DNA of 64,000 nt from Rhodobacteraceae bacterium Alg231-30 (GTDB taxonomy: Bacteria; Pseudomonadota; Alphaproteobacteria; Rhodobacterales; Rhodobacteraceae): contig FREU01000001.1 in the NCBI GenBank assembly GCA_900143615.1, forward strand, positions 396,767 to 460,766. The letters run 5' to 3'. The notes under the pieces were generated by a model. It did not search any database and was not told the origin of the DNA. It was given only the letters and a program-made list of their open reading frames with translations. Shown here piece by piece: positions 16,154 to 29,145 of the stretch. The first letter of the stretch is position 1. Each line of letters starts with the position of its first letter. The position numbers and the translations under genes were made by a program.

Positions 16154-18181
16154 ATGGCCCTGTCGCGACGTACAGGTCAACGGCTTCAGGCGTCCATCTG
16201 GCCGGGGTTTGTTGATGCGATGACAGGGCTTTTGCTGGTCTTGATGTTTGTTTTGACGATATTCATGGTGGTGCAGTCTGTATTGCGCCAAACTATTTCC
16301 GGCCAAGAAAGTGAATTGGACAGCCTACAGACTGAGATCGCCGCATTGGCGGATGCCTTGGGGCTAGAGCAGCGGCGTGCAGATGATCTAGAGAGCGAGT
16401 TGGGGGGCTTGAAAGTCACCTTGGGCGATGCTCAGGAGCGTGGCCGCGAACAGGACGCTCTTATTGCCTCGTTGACGGCAACGCGGGAAGCCCAAGAGGC
16501 TGCGCTGGCGGAGGCGGCAACGCGGATCACGGACTTTGAATCTCAGGTTGCGGCTTTGTTGTCAGAGCGCGATGTGGCACTGGGCGAGGTCGCCGCATTG
16601 GAAACGGCGCGGGAGTCGTTGATCTCGGAAAAAGAAGCGCTTGATTTGGCGCTAGCGCAAGCGCGTAGCGAAATAGACGATAAAGTGGAAGCGGCGCGTT
16701 TGGCGGCTGCAGAACAAGACGCGATGCAGGCGTTGATCGAAAGCCTGCGGGGGCGGGTTGCCGAAGGCGAGTTGAAAATTGCCCAGTTGGACGACGCAGT
16801 TGGACAGCTTGAAGAGCAGTTAAGCGAAGAAGAACAACAGCGTATTTTGCGCGCGGCAGCGGCCGAAGAGCTACGTAAGCGTCTTGAAGACGCAGACGCC
16901 GAATTGACTGCGATGACGCTGGCGCTGGAAGAGCAACGCCGCAAAGCGGAAGAAACTTTGACAATGCTGGCGGCTGCTGAGGCTGCCCGCAAGGATCTGG
17001 ATTTGAAGCTCGCGGCGGCGCTTTTGGAAGGGGATGAAACCACTGACGATTTGGCCGAGATGGTTTTAAAGCTCGCGGCGGCCGAAGCCGTAATCGCCGA
17101 ACGCAATAGTGAAATCGCTGCAGTGCGTGAGGGTCTTGAAGCGGCATTGACGGATAAGGAAGAGATTGCTGCCCAATTGGCCGCGGCACTTTCTGATGGT
17201 GCGGCAAGCGTTCAATCCCTTGCGGCGCTTGAAGAAAACGCCGCTTCGCTTCGTGAACGGTTGGCGGCTGCTTTGGCGGCTAAATTGGCGGCAGAGGCCA
17301 AAGTACGCAACGCTGAAGATGTTGAGCGCCAGTTGGCTGCCGCGCTGGCCGCGAAAAAGGCAGCAGAGGCAGGTGCAGACGGTGCTTTGAGCGCTGCGGA
17401 ACAGCGTGAAGCATTGTTAGCAACCGCAAATAAAGCGTTGATGCAGGAAGAAGCGCGCTCCGCTGAAAGTATGCGCAAGGTGGAGGCGCTGAATCAGCAG
17501 CTTGCGGCGTTGCGCACGCAGCTTGGTAGTCTGCAGGCTTTGCTAGATGACTACAAAGATCGGGACGCGGTTGCGAAGGTGCAGCTTGAGGCATTGGGTT
17601 CTGATTTAAATGCGGCCTTGGCACGAGCAGCGGCAGAAGAACGCAAGCGCCGCCTGTTGGAAGAGGCCGAAAGGGCCCGTTTGGAGCAGGAAAAGGCAGA
17701 TCTGGAAGCCACGGCGCTTGACTTGGCGCAGTACCGTTCGGAGTTCTTTGGTCGCCTGCGTAGTGTACTGGGAACTCAAGAAGGTGTGCGCATCGTGGGG
17801 GACCGGTTTGTGTTCTCATCCGAAGTTCTATTCCCGCCGGGTGGTGCTGAGCTGTCCGTTGAGGGGGAGGCAGACGTCGCGCAAGTTGCGCGAATACTGC
17901 AAAGTGTTCTGGATGAAATTCCATCCGAGATCGACTGGATCATCCGCGTGGACGGACACACCGATAATACGCCCATCGGTGGAGGGGTTTATGCGGATAA
18001 CTGGGAACTTAGCCAAGCGCGTGCGTTGTCGGTTGTGCGTTTTATGATCGATGCACTCGGTTTGCCACCAGAGCGTCTGTCAGCTAACGGTTTTGGAGAG
18101 TTTCAGCCGGTTGACGGGGATGATACCTCTGAAGCGCGGGCTAAAAACCGCCGGATCGAACTTAAGTTTACGGAGAAGTAA
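16154..18181 (+). CDS. Long coiled-coil OmpA/MotB-like peptidoglycan-binding protein
   Basis: A 675-residue protein. One membrane helix lies near the N-terminus (about 22-45), followed by an uninterrupted Ala/Glu/Leu-rich coiled coil of about 480 residues. The last 120 residues are an OmpA-like domain with 'VDGHTDNTPIGGG', 'NWELSQARALSVV' and 'ARAKNRRIELKF', which binds peptidoglycan. A coiled coil this long could span about 70 nm if extended, much more than the periplasm, so it must fold back or bundle. It is paired with the channel gene four bases upstream. The pair resembles MotAB, TolQR or ZorAB machines but matches none exactly. Confidence 0.82.
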   Translation: MALSRRTGQRLQASIWPGFVDAMTGLLLVLMFVLTIFMVVQSVLRQTISGQESELDSLQTEIAALADALGLEQRRADDLESELGGLKVTLGDAQERGREQDALIASLTATREAQEAALAEAATRITDFESQVAALLSERDVALGEVAALETARESLISEKEALDLALAQARSEIDDKVEAARLAAAEQDAMQALIESLRGRVAEGELKIAQLDDAVGQLEEQLSEEEQQRILRAAAAEELRKRLEDADAELTAMTLALEEQRRKAEETLTMLAAAEAARKDLDLKLAAALLEGDETTDDLAEMVLKLAAAEAVIAERNSEIAAVREGLEAALTDKEEIAAQLAAALSDGAASVQSLAALEENAASLRERLAAALAAKLAAEAKVRNAEDVERQLAAALAAKKAAEAGADGALSAAEQREALLATANKALMQEEARSAESMRKVEALNQQLAALRTQLGSLQALLDDYKDRDAVAKVQLEALGSDLNAALARAAAEERKRRLLEEAERARLEQEKADLEATALDLAQYRSEFFGRLRSVLGTQEGVRIVGDRFVFSSEVLFPPGGAELSVEGEADVAQVARILQSVLDEIPSEIDWIIRVDGHTDNTPIGGGVYADNWELSQARALSVVRFMIDALGLPPERLSANGFGEFQPVDGDDTSEARAKNRRIELKFTEK

Positions 18182-18197
18182 GCTAGGCCCAGCGGCG

Positions 18198-19154
18198 TTA
18201 TTTCACTAGTGCGGTGGATTTGGTCTCATCCAATATTTGGTCGCCTCTCACCAGACGCACGATGCCGGTGTATGTGCCGCTGTCCCATCCACCTGACGGG
18301 GTGCGCTTTCCTACAGCGCGAAAATACTGCGCCTGTGGTTTTTCGAGAGTTATGGATTGGGAAATGACTGTACCGGATGGGCCGGTGATGGACATCTCCA
18401 TCACATCGCCTGCGCGGCTGCCGTAGCCAAATCCAAAAATGACGAGCGCTGGGTCGGTTGTTGAGATTTCCATACGTCCCGCATCGCCGGATTTGACGGC
18501 GTCATATTCGGGCACACCAATTTCAAAACCGGAGCGGATGAGGCCGCCAGCGGAATACGCGATGGGGTCGGTCCAGAGCGATACTTCTTCTTCGCCGCAG
18601 GTGCCGAGATTAGAAGGTTGAAACGGGTCGACGATTTTGCCGTTGTGACGCAGCGAGATATGGAGATGCGGAAACTGGGTGCGTCCAGAGAGGCCGACCT
18701 GTCCGATGGGCGTACCTTTGGCAACGGTTTGGCCGTCACGCACGATGATACTGCCCTGTTTCATGTGGCAATATTGGGTGACCCAGCCGTCTCCGTGATC
18801 CACCACAACACCGTTTCCACAATCTCTGCCCTGCAGCTGATCCACCGTGTCGTTGGTGATAACGCGGTCCACCATGCCGTCGCGCAGGCCGGTTACGATG
18901 CCATCGGCGGCGACCAATACATTGACCCCTGCTTGCATCGCAGCCAACGAGTGGAGAGCAAAGTCGGTGCCTTTGTGCCCGTCATAACTAAGCGAGCCGC
19001 ACGTGAAGTCAGAATAATTGGCGCTGGCGTCGTGATCGACATAGTTCTGCAAATAACAGGTCTCTCCCAATTCGCAGTCTATGGGCTGTGCCAAAAAAGG
19101 AGCGCTCGCAACCGGAGAGGCTGCGAGCGCGAAAATTGCCAAAAACTGGCGCAT
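18198..19154 (-). CDS. M23-family metallopeptidase (LytM type), exported
   Basis: A 318-residue exported protein. The first 17 residues are a signal peptide. The LytM/M23 domain spans about 55-185, with the zinc ligands in 'GHKGTDFAL' (His and Asp) and 'HLHIS'. This looks catalytically complete, so it should cut peptide cross-links of peptidoglycan. About 120 beta-rich residues follow the peptidase domain, perhaps a wall- or protein-binding module. Cysteines near the N-terminus suggest disulphides. It lies two bases downstream of clpA on the same strand but is probably functionally separate. Confidence 0.86.
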   Translation of the reverse strand: MRQFLAIFALAASPVASAPFLAQPIDCELGETCYLQNYVDHDASANYSDFTCGSLSYDGHKGTDFALHSLAAMQAGVNVLVAADGIVTGLRDGMVDRVITNDTVDQLQGRDCGNGVVVDHGDGWVTQYCHMKQGSIIVRDGQTVAKGTPIGQVGLSGRTQFPHLHISLRHNGKIVDPFQPSNLGTCGEEEVSLWTDPIAYSAGGLIRSGFEIGVPEYDAVKSGDAGRMEISTTDPALVIFGFGYGSRAGDVMEMSITGPSGTVISQSITLEKPQAQYFRAVGKRTPSGGWDSGTYTGIVRLVRGDQILDETKSTALVK

Positions 19155-19156
19155 TG

Positions 19157-21478
19157 TTATTCCGCCGTCAAAAGTGGTGGCTTATCGCCTGCAATGCGCG
19201 GCTTGTCGGGCCCTGATAGGTCCAAAACAAGTTCGCCATCTTTGACTTTGACTTTCACCAAGCCGCCCTTGGCCAATTTGCCAAAGAGTAGTTCTTCGGC
19301 CAGCGGCTTTTTGATGTGTTCCTGAATCACACGCCCTAGCGGGCGGGCGCCCATTTTGTCGTCATAGCCTTTGTCCGCCAGCCATTCGGCAGCTTTGCGA
19401 GTGAGCTCAATTGACACGTTGCGATCCATTAGTTGAACCTCAAGCTGCATCACGAACTTTTCGACGACCTGCAAAATGACCTCTTTTGGCAGCGGCGCAA
19501 AGGAGATCACGGCGTCAAGACGGTTGCGGAACTCTGGGGTGAAGGTGCGCTCAATTGCGGCGGTATCTTCGCCTTCGCGACGGTCACGCCCAAAGCCGAT
19601 AGCCGATTTCGCCTGTTCCTGAGCCCCAGCGTTAGAGGTCATAATCAACACCACGTTGCGGAAGCTCACTGTGCGCCCGTTGTGATCGGTCAACTCGCCG
19701 TGGTCCATGACCTGCAACAGGATGTTGTAGACATCCGGATGGGCCTTTTCCATTTCATCCAGCAACAGCACGCAATGCGGATGCTGATCAACGCCATCGG
19801 TCAGCATGCCACCTTGGTCAAATCCGACATACCCCGGAGGGGCGCCGATCAGGCGTGAGACTGCGTGCTTCTCCATGTATTCTGACATATCAAACCGCAA
19901 CAGCTCGACGCCAAGAGTATCCGCCAGTTGTTTGGCCACTTCGGTTTTGCCAACGCCAGTTGGGCCTGCGAAGAGATAGTTGCCGATTGGTTTCTCGGGC
20001 TCCCGCAAGCCCGCGCGTGCCAGTTTGATCGCAGAACTGAGGGCATCGATGGCCTTGTCCTGACCAAACACGACACGTTTGAGCGACTTTTCGAGATCCT
20101 TGAGCACTGCGGCGTCATCCTTGGATACGCTTTTGGGCGGGATACGCGCGATCTTGGCGATCACAGCTTCAATTTCTTTGACGCCGATGGTTTTGCGACG
20201 CTTGGACGCGGGGACCAAATGTTGGGCGGCACCAGCTTCGTCAATGACGTCGATGGCTTTGTCTGGAAGTTTGCGGTCATTGATGTAACGCGCGGATAGC
20301 TCGACCGCAGTTTTGATCGCATCGGCGGTGTATTTCACGCTGTGATGCTCTTCAAAGTACTCTTTCAAGCCTTTGAGGATTTTTATGGTGTCCGGCACAT
20401 TTGGTTCGTTCACGTCGATTTTTTGGAAGCGACGTGACAGGGCGCGATCTTTCTCAAAGTGCTGACGGAACTCTTTATATGTCGTTGAGCCCATCGTACG
20501 CAGCTTGCCACCTTGAAGGGCGGGTTTGAGCAAGTTGGAGGCATCCATGGCACCGCCCGATGTGGCTCCGGCACCGATGACGGTGTGGATTTCATCAATG
20601 AACAGCACCGAATCCGGATGGTTTTCCAGCTCGGTCACAACCGCCTTGAGACGCTCTTCAAAATCGCCGCGGTAACGTGTGCCTGCCAAAAGCGCACCCA
20701 TGTCGAGTGAGAAAATTGTCGTGTTAGAGAGGATTTCAGGTGTTTCGTTGTTTACAATCCGACGCGCCAAACCTTCAGCTATCGCGGTTTTGCCGACTCC
20801 GGGGTCTCCAACGAGGAGCGGGTTGTTTTTGCGGCGGCGGCAAAGCACCTGAATGCAACGCTCGACTTCATGATCACGTCCGATCAACGGATCAACTTCG
20901 CCTTTGGCGGATTTGACGTTGAGATCGACACAGTATTTTGCCAGAGCGCTTTCTTTGTCACCTTCGCTTGGCGCGTCAGTGTTGATTTCCTGTTCGTCCT
21001 CAGCACCCGAGAGTGGGCGGCTTTCGCCAAAGGCAGGATCTTTGGCCACCCCGTGGGCAATGTAATTTACCGCATCATATCGGGTCATATCCTGATCTTG
21101 CAGGAAGTATGCGGCGTTAGATTCGCGTTCTGCAAAGATCGCGACGAGAACGTTGGCTCCGGTGACTTCGGTGCGCCCCGAGCTTTGGACGTGAATGGCA
21201 GCCCGTTGGATGACCCGTTGGAAGGCGGCGGTTGGAACCGCTTCGGAACCTTCGATGTCGGTTACAAGGTTTGAGAGGTCATCATCAATGAACTCAAGCA
21301 AATTGCGTCGCAATTCATCAATGTCGACACCGCAGGCCTGCATTACGCGTAGCGCGTCAGGCTCTTCGATCAGTGATAACAGCAGGTGTTCAAGCGTGGC
21401 GAACTCGTGCCGTCGCTGGTTTGCCTGTGCGAGTGCTGCGTGAATGGCTTGTTCAAGTGTGTTCGAGAATGATGGCAC
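19157..21478 (-). CDS. clpA: ATP-dependent Clp protease ATP-binding subunit ClpA
   Basis: A 773-residue AAA+ unfoldase that feeds substrates to ClpP. Domains in order are the N-terminal Clp repeat domain (1-145), an acidic linker (145-180), AAA1 with Walker A 'GDPGVGKT' (224-231) and '[14 protein letters not shown]', and AAA2 with 'GPTGVGKT' near residue 500 and '[11 protein letters not shown]'. No long ClpB-type middle domain is present, which separates it from the disaggregase. The ClpP-docking loop should be the 'KSAIGFG' segment (IGF motif) in AAA2. clpS, often next to clpA, is not present within the next kilobase upstream. Confidence 0.95.
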   Translation of the reverse strand: MPSFSNTLEQAIHAALAQANQRRHEFATLEHLLLSLIEEPDALRVMQACGVDIDELRRNLLEFIDDDLSNLVTDIEGSEAVPTAAFQRVIQRAAIHVQSSGRTEVTGANVLVAIFAERESNAAYFLQDQDMTRYDAVNYIAHGVAKDPAFGESRPLSGAEDEQEINTDAPSEGDKESALAKYCVDLNVKSAKGEVDPLIGRDHEVERCIQVLCRRRKNNPLLVGDPGVGKTAIAEGLARRIVNNETPEILSNTTIFSLDMGALLAGTRYRGDFEERLKAVVTELENHPDSVLFIDEIHTVIGAGATSGGAMDASNLLKPALQGGKLRTMGSTTYKEFRQHFEKDRALSRRFQKIDVNEPNVPDTIKILKGLKEYFEEHHSVKYTADAIKTAVELSARYINDRKLPDKAIDVIDEAGAAQHLVPASKRRKTIGVKEIEAVIAKIARIPPKSVSKDDAAVLKDLEKSLKRVVFGQDKAIDALSSAIKLARAGLREPEKPIGNYLFAGPTGVGKTEVAKQLADTLGVELLRFDMSEYMEKHAVSRLIGAPPGYVGFDQGGMLTDGVDQHPHCVLLLDEMEKAHPDVYNILLQVMDHGELTDHNGRTVSFRNVVLIMTSNAGAQEQAKSAIGFGRDRREGEDTAAIERTFTPEFRNRLDAVISFAPLPKEVILQVVEKFVMQLEVQLMDRNVSIELTRKAAEWLADKGYDDKMGARPLGRVIQEHIKKPLAEELLFGKLAKGGLVKVKVKDGELVLDLSGPDKPRIAGDKPPLLTAE

Positions 21479-21644
21479 TGCTCTTGTGCTCCCTCCGGGG
21501 TTGCGATCTTGGGCACAGGTGTGCCTTTGATCATGGGGCCTTACAGTTAAAGTTTGGTCGATCTGAGCGCGGCTTCAAGGGAATTCTGCAAATTTGACCT
21601 CACATTTGTTGTGATACACGCTCAGGTTGGGTGGTGACGTTGGG

Positions 21645-22412
21645 TCAAAAAGCGTCTTTGCGGCGACGAATCTCCGCGAAAACGTCTGAAACATCAGCAC
21701 CTTGCATCCCTACTTGGGTCTGAATGGCGGTGCTGTCAGGCCTTAGAAACGGATTCGTCGCCAATTCGAGTGCCAATTTAGAAGGCACGGTCGGGATGTT
21801 CTTGGCACGTTTGGCGGTAATGTCATCGATGCGCTCGTGGAGCGCGACGTTGTCGGGATCGACTGTAATCGCAAAGCGAGCGTTAGCCTGAGTGTATTCA
21901 TGGCCCGAATATATAAGTGTCTGTGGCGGCAAGGCCGCGAGTTTGGAAAGGCTTTGCCACATCACTTGCGGGCTGCCTTCAAACAGGCGGCCGCAGCCTA
22001 ATGCCATGAGGCTGTCGGCGGTAAATACGGCTTGGCTGTCTGGAAAATGGAAAGCGACGTGCCCCAATGTGTGGCCGGAAACGTCAAGCACTTGGACGGT
22101 TTCCCCCGCAAATTCGAATGAATCCCCTTCGGTTACCGCCAAATCCAGAGGCGGTAATCTGTGCGCATCGGCTGAAGCTCCGACAACTTGAGCGGAGTGG
22201 GCTGCCAAAATGCCTGCAAGCCCATCGACATGGTCCCAATGGTGGTGCGTCAAAAGGACATGTGACAAGGTCCAGCCGCGGGCGGTCAGTTCGGCCAGAA
22301 TTGGTTCAGATGCGGGTGCGTCCACCAGCGCGGTTTGGCCGCTTTCGTCATCGTGGATCAAAAAAGCGTAGTTATCGGACAAACAAGGTACAGTGATGAT
22401 CTGGTGAGGCAT
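21645..22412 (-). CDS. gloB: Hydroxyacylglutathione hydrolase (glyoxalase II)
   Basis: A 255-residue metallo-beta-lactamase-fold hydrolase that converts S-lactoylglutathione to lactate and glutathione, the second step of methylglyoxal detoxification. The metal-binding motif '[10 protein letters not shown]' lies at about residues 55-64. Further ligands are seen in '[12 protein letters not shown]', '[13 protein letters not shown]' and '[14 protein letters not shown]'. Length fits GloB. Its ATG overlaps the upstream limit of the divergent methyltransferase frame, so both promoters must lie very close together. Confidence 0.93.
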   Translation of the reverse strand: MPHQIITVPCLSDNYAFLIHDDESGQTALVDAPASEPILAELTARGWTLSHVLLTHHHWDHVDGLAGILAAHSAQVVGASADAHRLPPLDLAVTEGDSFEFAGETVQVLDVSGHTLGHVAFHFPDSQAVFTADSLMALGCGRLFEGSPQVMWQSLSKLAALPPQTLIYSGHEYTQANARFAITVDPDNVALHERIDDITAKRAKNIPTVPSKLALELATNPFLRPDSTAIQTQVGMQGADVSDVFAEIRRRKDAF

Positions 22413-22473
22413 GGAGTTTCGCTTTTCGGCTGCTATGGTGGCTTCAGCTTTGCCGATCAGGGAGCCGGGTGCA

Positions 22474-23214
22474 ATGCATCTCGACGTTCAGGACCTTCGC
22501 AATTTTTATTATCGCAGCACGCTTGGGCGAGCGGCTCAAAAGGCCATTCGAGATGAAGTGCTAGAGCTTTGGCCCGAGACCACAGGGCAGACGGTCGCTG
22601 GGTTCGGATTCGCAGTGCCCCTGCTTAGACCCTATTTAAAGGACGCACGCCGCGTGGTTGGGCTAATGCCCGCGCCCCAAGGAGTGATGCCTTGGCCGGC
22701 GGGAATGGCGAATGTTTCGGTGTTATGTGAGGAAACGTTGTGGCCGTTGGATACTGGGCGCGTAGATCGTCTGGTGATGATGCACGGTCTGGAGACTAGT
22801 GAGCGCCCCTCTGACCTTCTTGTCGAAGCGCATCGCGTTTTGGGACCTGGTGGAAAAGCTCTGTTTATTGTCCCGAACCGGTCGGGATGGTGGTCAAGCA
22901 GTGATGCGACACCGTTTGGATTTGGGCGCCCTTATTCTGCCGGACAGCTAGAAGCACAGCTGCGTGAACATGGGTTCATGCCGGAGAGGGTGCGCGCGAC
23001 ATTATACCAGCCACCGTCACAAAAACGATTCTGGCGCAAAACGGGCGCGCTCTGGGAGAGCCTTGGCAAGACAGTGTCTCCAGTTGTGGCGGGAGGCGTG
23101 TTGATGGTTGAGGTTAGTAAACGCGTGCATGCGCCCGGTGGACCAGGATTGCGCGAAGCGGTCAGAAAGCCGCTTGGTGTACTTTCGCCAAAACCTGAAG
23201 TTGCCCCTATTTAG
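22474..23214 (+). CDS. SAM-dependent methyltransferase (type 11-like)
   Basis: A 246-residue class I methyltransferase-like protein. The N-terminal half contains '[18 protein letters not shown]', corresponding to a degenerate SAM-binding motif I. '[40 protein letters not shown]' corresponds to motifs II-III of the Methyltransf_11 family. The ATG at 22474 is preferred because a GGGAG ribosome site precedes it. An earlier ATG at 22411 would overlap the gloB start. It is divergent from gloB, a common arrangement in roseobacters. The substrate is unknown. Confidence 0.75.
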   Translation: MHLDVQDLRNFYYRSTLGRAAQKAIRDEVLELWPETTGQTVAGFGFAVPLLRPYLKDARRVVGLMPAPQGVMPWPAGMANVSVLCEETLWPLDTGRVDRLVMMHGLETSERPSDLLVEAHRVLGPGGKALFIVPNRSGWWSSSDATPFGFGRPYSAGQLEAQLREHGFMPERVRATLYQPPSQKRFWRKTGALWESLGKTVSPVVAGGVLMVEVSKRVHAPGGPGLREAVRKPLGVLSPKPEVAPI

Positions 23215-23625
23215 TCCAGAAATCTTCTGGTAAATCGGGTATCGGAACTCCAGCGCGCAGGGATTCAATGTTCGCTAAAATGAGCGCAAGTCGCACGGGA
23301 GTCGCGAATTGTTATCCGCGGAGCAATACTCGGAAAATTTCTGGAGAAATGCACTGAAATCGGCGTGGGAATCGCGGAAATCAAGGATTTGGAGCACATT
23401 TTTTTTCCCTAAGGGCGGGCCTAAAACGCTGCAGGTGCAGCAAGTCATTATAAATATGTGATAATTTAGGGTTTAGCGCAAACTTAAACATTGTTGCTAG
23501 GAGAGCAAGCCTCTGTTACACCCGCGTCGATTTTACTGCCCCGTTTCTAGCGGGGCTATTAAACGCCCCTGCATTGTGTATGCAAAAGTATGCCAAATGT
23601 GGGGCCAGAAAGCGGAAGGGTGGAC
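23215..23625 (+). promoter_or_regulatory. Leader region of the ATP synthase operon, no gene
   Basis: About 410 bases without a supported gene. An AT-rich block around 23445-23465 (ATTATAAATATGTGATAAT) could hold the atp promoter -10 region, though no convincing -35 is seen. Near 23539-23570 the sequence can form two mutually exclusive hairpins: CCCCG (23539-23543) with CGGGG (23551-23555), or GGGGC (23552-23556) with GCCCC (23565-23569). This may be a structured leader. Confidence 0.35.
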
Positions 23626-24186
23626 GTGTCCGAACCAGCTTCGATCTCCTCCGGCATCGCCGAGCGCTATGCCACCGCGGTCTTTGAGATCGCGCAAGAG
23701 AACAAGGCTCTTACCAAACTGGAAAGTGGCCTTGATGACCTGAGCTCCGCATTGGCTGAAAGCGCAGACCTGCGCGACCTTATTAATTCGCCGCTGATCA
23801 GCCGCGATGATCAAGGGAAAGCCATTGCTGAGATTGCCAAAAAGATCGGTGTTCAACCAGTTTTGGTGAACGTTCTTGGTTTGATGGCCGAGAAACGCCG
23901 CTTGTTTGTGCTGCCACAGCTGATTGAACAGCTGCGTGCTATGATCGCCGAGGAAAAAGGCGAAGTGACTGCAGATGTCACTACCGCAAAAGCGCTGACA
24001 AAAACCCAAAGTGACAAGCTGGCCAAGACGCTGGCCGCGCGCGTGGGTAAAGACGTTAAAATCAATGCGACCGTCGACGATAACCTCGTTGGCGGTCTAG
24101 TCGTTAAAGTGGGCTCGAAGATGATCGATACATCGATCCGCTCCAAGCTCGCTTCCCTTCAGAATGCAATGAAAGAGGTCGGATAA
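23626..24186 (+). CDS. atpH: F1 ATP synthase delta subunit
   Basis: A 186-residue delta (OSCP-like) subunit that links the F1 head to the peripheral stalk. The N-terminal six-helix domain starts with 'SGIAERYATAVFEIAQE', and the C-terminal part shows 'VDDNLVGGLVVKVGSKMID', a family signature. I chose the GTG at 23626 because a GGAAGG ribosome site stands six bases before it; earlier in-frame codons lack one. It is the first gene of atpHAGDC, with the stop three bases before the atpA start. The F0 genes are not in this operon, as usual for alphaproteobacteria. Confidence 0.93.
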   Translation: MSEPASISSGIAERYATAVFEIAQENKALTKLESGLDDLSSALAESADLRDLINSPLISRDDQGKAIAEIAKKIGVQPVLVNVLGLMAEKRRLFVLPQLIEQLRAMIAEEKGEVTADVTTAKALTKTQSDKLAKTLAARVGKDVKINATVDDNLVGGLVVKVGSKMIDTSIRSKLASLQNAMKEVG

Positions 24187-25725
24187 ATGGGTATCCAAGC
24201 AGCCGAAATTTCTGCGATCCTAAAGGACCAGATCAAAAACTTCGGCAAAGAAGCCGAAGTGGCCGAGGTCGGCCGTGTTCTGTCCGTCGGGGATGGTATC
24301 GCGCGTGTCTACGGATTGGACAATGTCCAAGCCGGTGAGATGGTCGAATTCCCTGGCGGCATCATGGGCATGGCCCTGAACCTTGAGAGCGACAACGTTG
24401 GTGTTGTTATCTTCGGGTCTGACCGTGACATTAAAGAAGGTGACACAGTCAAGCGCACCAACTCGATCGTGGACGTACCAACTGGTGACGGTCTGCTGGG
24501 TCGCGTTGTTGACGGTCTGGGGAACCCGCTGGACGGCAAAGGTCCGATCGTTTCGGACAAACGCGGCATCGCCGACGTTAAAGCTCCAGGCATTATCCCA
24601 CGGAAATCGGTTCACGAGCCAATGGCGACTGGTCTGAAATCTGTTGATGCGATGATCCCGATTGGCCGTGGCCAGCGTGAGCTGATCATTGGTGACCGTC
24701 AGACAGGTAAAACTGCTGTGGCTCTGGACGCGATCCTGAACCAGAAGTCTTACAACGAAGCCGCTGGCGACGACGAAAGCAAGAAACTGTACTGTGTGTA
24801 CGTTGCGATCGGCCAAAAGCGTTCGACTGTTGCTCAGTTGGTGAAGAAACTCGAAGAGTCCGGCGCGCTGGAGTATTCGATTGTTGTTGCCGCAACAGCG
24901 TCCGAGCCTGCTCCTTTGCAGTTCCTCGCACCTTATGCTGCGACTGCGATGGCTGAGCACTTCCGTGACAATGGCCGCCACGCGCTGATCATCTATGATG
25001 ACCTTTCCAAACAAGCTGTGGCCTATCGTCAAATGTCACTGCTGCTGCGTCGTCCACCCGGACGTGAAGCTTATCCTGGTGACGTTTTCTATCTTCACTC
25101 TCGCCTGCTGGAGCGTTCGGCTAAGCTGAACGAAGATTTCGGTGCTGGCTCGCTGACAGCTCTGCCTGTGATCGAAACCCAAGGTGGTGACGTTTCCGCG
25201 TTTATTCCAACCAACGTGATTTCGATCACTGACGGTCAGATCTTCCTGGAAACCGAACTGTTCTACCAAGGTATCCGCCCTGCTGTGAACACTGGTCTCT
25301 CGGTGTCGCGCGTTGGCTCTTCGGCGCAAACCAAAGCGATGTCTTCGGTTGCTGGTCCGGTGAAACTGTCGCTGGCTCAGTATCGTGAGATGGCTGCGTT
25401 TGCTCAGTTCGGGTCCGACCTTGATGCTGCGACACAGCAGTTGCTGAACCGTGGTGCGCGTTTGACCGAGCTGATGAAGCAGGCACAGTATTCGCCGCTG
25501 ACCAACTCGGAAATCGTCTGCGTTATCTTCGCAGGTGTGAACGGTTATCTTGATAAAGTTGCCGTGTCCGACGTGGGCCGTTTTGAGCAGGGTCTGTTGC
25601 AGCACCTGCGTGGCAAACATGCTGACCTTCTTCAGTGGATCACAGACGAAGATCCCAAGATTAAGGGCGACGCAGCAGATAAAGTGAAAGCAGCACTCGA
25701 CGAATACGCCGCTGATTTCGCGTAA
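24187..25725 (+). CDS. atpA: F1 ATP synthase alpha subunit
   Basis: A 512-residue non-catalytic nucleotide-binding subunit of the F1 hexamer. The P-loop 'GDRQTGKT' is at 169-176. The ATP synthase alpha/beta signature region '[17 protein letters not shown]' is in the second half. The N-terminal beta-barrel and C-terminal helical domain are intact, and length is standard. It follows atpH directly. Confidence 0.97.
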   Translation: MGIQAAEISAILKDQIKNFGKEAEVAEVGRVLSVGDGIARVYGLDNVQAGEMVEFPGGIMGMALNLESDNVGVVIFGSDRDIKEGDTVKRTNSIVDVPTGDGLLGRVVDGLGNPLDGKGPIVSDKRGIADVKAPGIIPRKSVHEPMATGLKSVDAMIPIGRGQRELIIGDRQTGKTAVALDAILNQKSYNEAAGDDESKKLYCVYVAIGQKRSTVAQLVKKLEESGALEYSIVVAATASEPAPLQFLAPYAATAMAEHFRDNGRHALIIYDDLSKQAVAYRQMSLLLRRPPGREAYPGDVFYLHSRLLERSAKLNEDFGAGSLTALPVIETQGGDVSAFIPTNVISITDGQIFLETELFYQGIRPAVNTGLSVSRVGSSAQTKAMSSVAGPVKLSLAQYREMAAFAQFGSDLDAATQQLLNRGARLTELMKQAQYSPLTNSEIVCVIFAGVNGYLDKVAVSDVGRFEQGLLQHLRGKHADLLQWITDEDPKIKGDAADKVKAALDEYAADFA

Positions 25726-25737
25726 GGGGCCTGACAG

Positions 25738-28054
<2,317 letters not shown>

Positions 28055-28065
28055 GGAGGCCCGAT

Positions 28066-28461
28066 ATGGCTAACACGTTGCAATTTGACCTGGTCAGCCC
28101 GGAGCGAGCTCTTGCGTCGCTTCAGGCAACCGCGGTGCAGATCCCCGGTGCGGATGGTGACTTGACCGCCATGCCAGGACACTCACCTTTGCTGACGTCA
28201 TTGCGCCCCGGCGTTGTGACGGTTCAGTCGGACACAGGGAATAAGACTTATGTTGTGACCGGCGGCTTCGCCGAAATCTCAGCTGAGTCTATTTCGGTCA
28301 TCGCCGAGACCGCACATGCGGGCGACGATGTGAAGAAGACTGATCTTGAGGATGTTCTGACGAATGCCCGCACAGCAGCAGACACAGCACCAGCCGAGAC
28401 TAAAGACGCGGCGGAGAAATTCGTTGCTGATCTGGTCGAGCTGATGGAAAACATGGAATAA
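28066..28461 (+). CDS. atpC: F1 ATP synthase epsilon subunit
   Basis: A 131-residue subunit made of an N-terminal beta sandwich ('FDLVSPERAL', 'MPGHSPLLTSLRPG', 'YVVTGGFAEIS') and a short C-terminal helical hairpin rich in alanine. It couples rotor to F1 and can inhibit ATP hydrolysis. An AAGGAGG ribosome site overlaps the atpD stop region. It is the last gene of the operon, followed by a terminator. Confidence 0.95.
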   Translation: MANTLQFDLVSPERALASLQATAVQIPGADGDLTAMPGHSPLLTSLRPGVVTVQSDTGNKTYVVTGGFAEISAESISVIAETAHAGDDVKKTDLEDVLTNARTAADTAPAETKDAAEKFVADLVELMENME

Positions 28462-28486
28462 GTCTGGGCTTTCCGGATTTCTTTCG

Positions 28487-28514
28487 GGCTTCGCCTTCGG
28501 GCGGAGCCTTTTTT
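28487..28514 (+). terminator. Terminator of the atpHAGDC operon
   Basis: Stem GGCTTCGCC (28487-28495), loop TTCG and GGCGGAGCC (28500-28508) with one G-T pair, followed by six T residues. A strong rho-independent terminator 26 bases after atpC. Confidence 0.92.
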
Positions 28515-28533
28515 ATTGGGCCCGCCAATTGAG

Positions 28534-29145
28534 CTAAAGGGTAATGTCAGCTGGTAAAGTTGCCAGAGCGACGCGTTCCGCGTTCTTCATATCATTTCCG
28601 GTAACTTTGGCCTGAGCTTGTTGAAGCGAGAAGCCGTGATCAAGCCATCTCTTGATCAACCTTTCAAAGAGCACTTCCTTCGAAACCTGCAGTTGAATGC
28701 TCAGATCCCAAAATGGCGCGAGGTCACGCCAAATCGGCGCATCAAACATTAAATAATTGCCTTCGATAATGACAGTTTCACAGTCTTCTTTTAAGTACCC
28801 TGCACCCGCGATGGCGGCATCGATGCCGCGGTCAAAAACTGGAAAATAGATTTCTGATTGATGCGGCAAACAGGAGACAAGATGCAGAAAACCTTGAGCA
28901 TCAAATGTGTCAGGAGCTCCTTTTCGGTTAAGAACTCCGCGTTCTGTGAGGACACGGTTGTCCAGATGAAACCCGTCCATCGGGACTACCTGAGATATGC
29001 AATCAAGCGCGTTGAGTTGAGTGCAAAGCTGATCCGCCATCGTGGACTTGCCGCTTGCAGGCGGACCAAAAAGAGCAATCAACCTGCGCTTGGCGTCAAA
29101 CGGGGTAGACATAATGCGATGTATCAATGGTTGGATATCTGTCAC
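28534..29145 (-). CDS. Uridine kinase-like P-loop kinase
   Basis: A 203-residue protein of the PRK/uridine kinase family. Walker A 'GPPASGKST' lies near residues 26-34. 'VPMDGFHLDNRVL' carries the conserved Asp that contacts substrate and metal. 'VIIEGNYLMFD' is the second conserved strand. Similar proteins such as E. coli YggC are called nucleoside or sugar kinases without a settled substrate. It is convergent with the atp operon. Confidence 0.8.
   Translation of the reverse strand: MTDIQPLIHRIMSTPFDAKRRLIALFGPPASGKSTMADQLCTQLNALDCISQVVPMDGFHLDNRVLTERGVLNRKGAPDTFDAQGFLHLVSCLPHQSEIYFPVFDRGIDAAIAGAGYLKEDCETVIIEGNYLMFDAPIWRDLAPFWDLSIQLQVSKEVLFERLIKRWLDHGFSLQQAQAKVTGNDMKNAERVALATLPADITL

Noticed and set aside
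14906..18181. Zorya-type defence system (ZorAB)
   Set aside because: No ZorC/D or ZorE genes nearby, the long coiled coil is in the OmpA-like protein rather than in the channel tail, and the setting is core genes.
22411..22473. Upstream ATG of the methyltransferase gene
   Set aside because: It would overlap the gloB start codon, and the ATG at 22474 has a better ribosome site.
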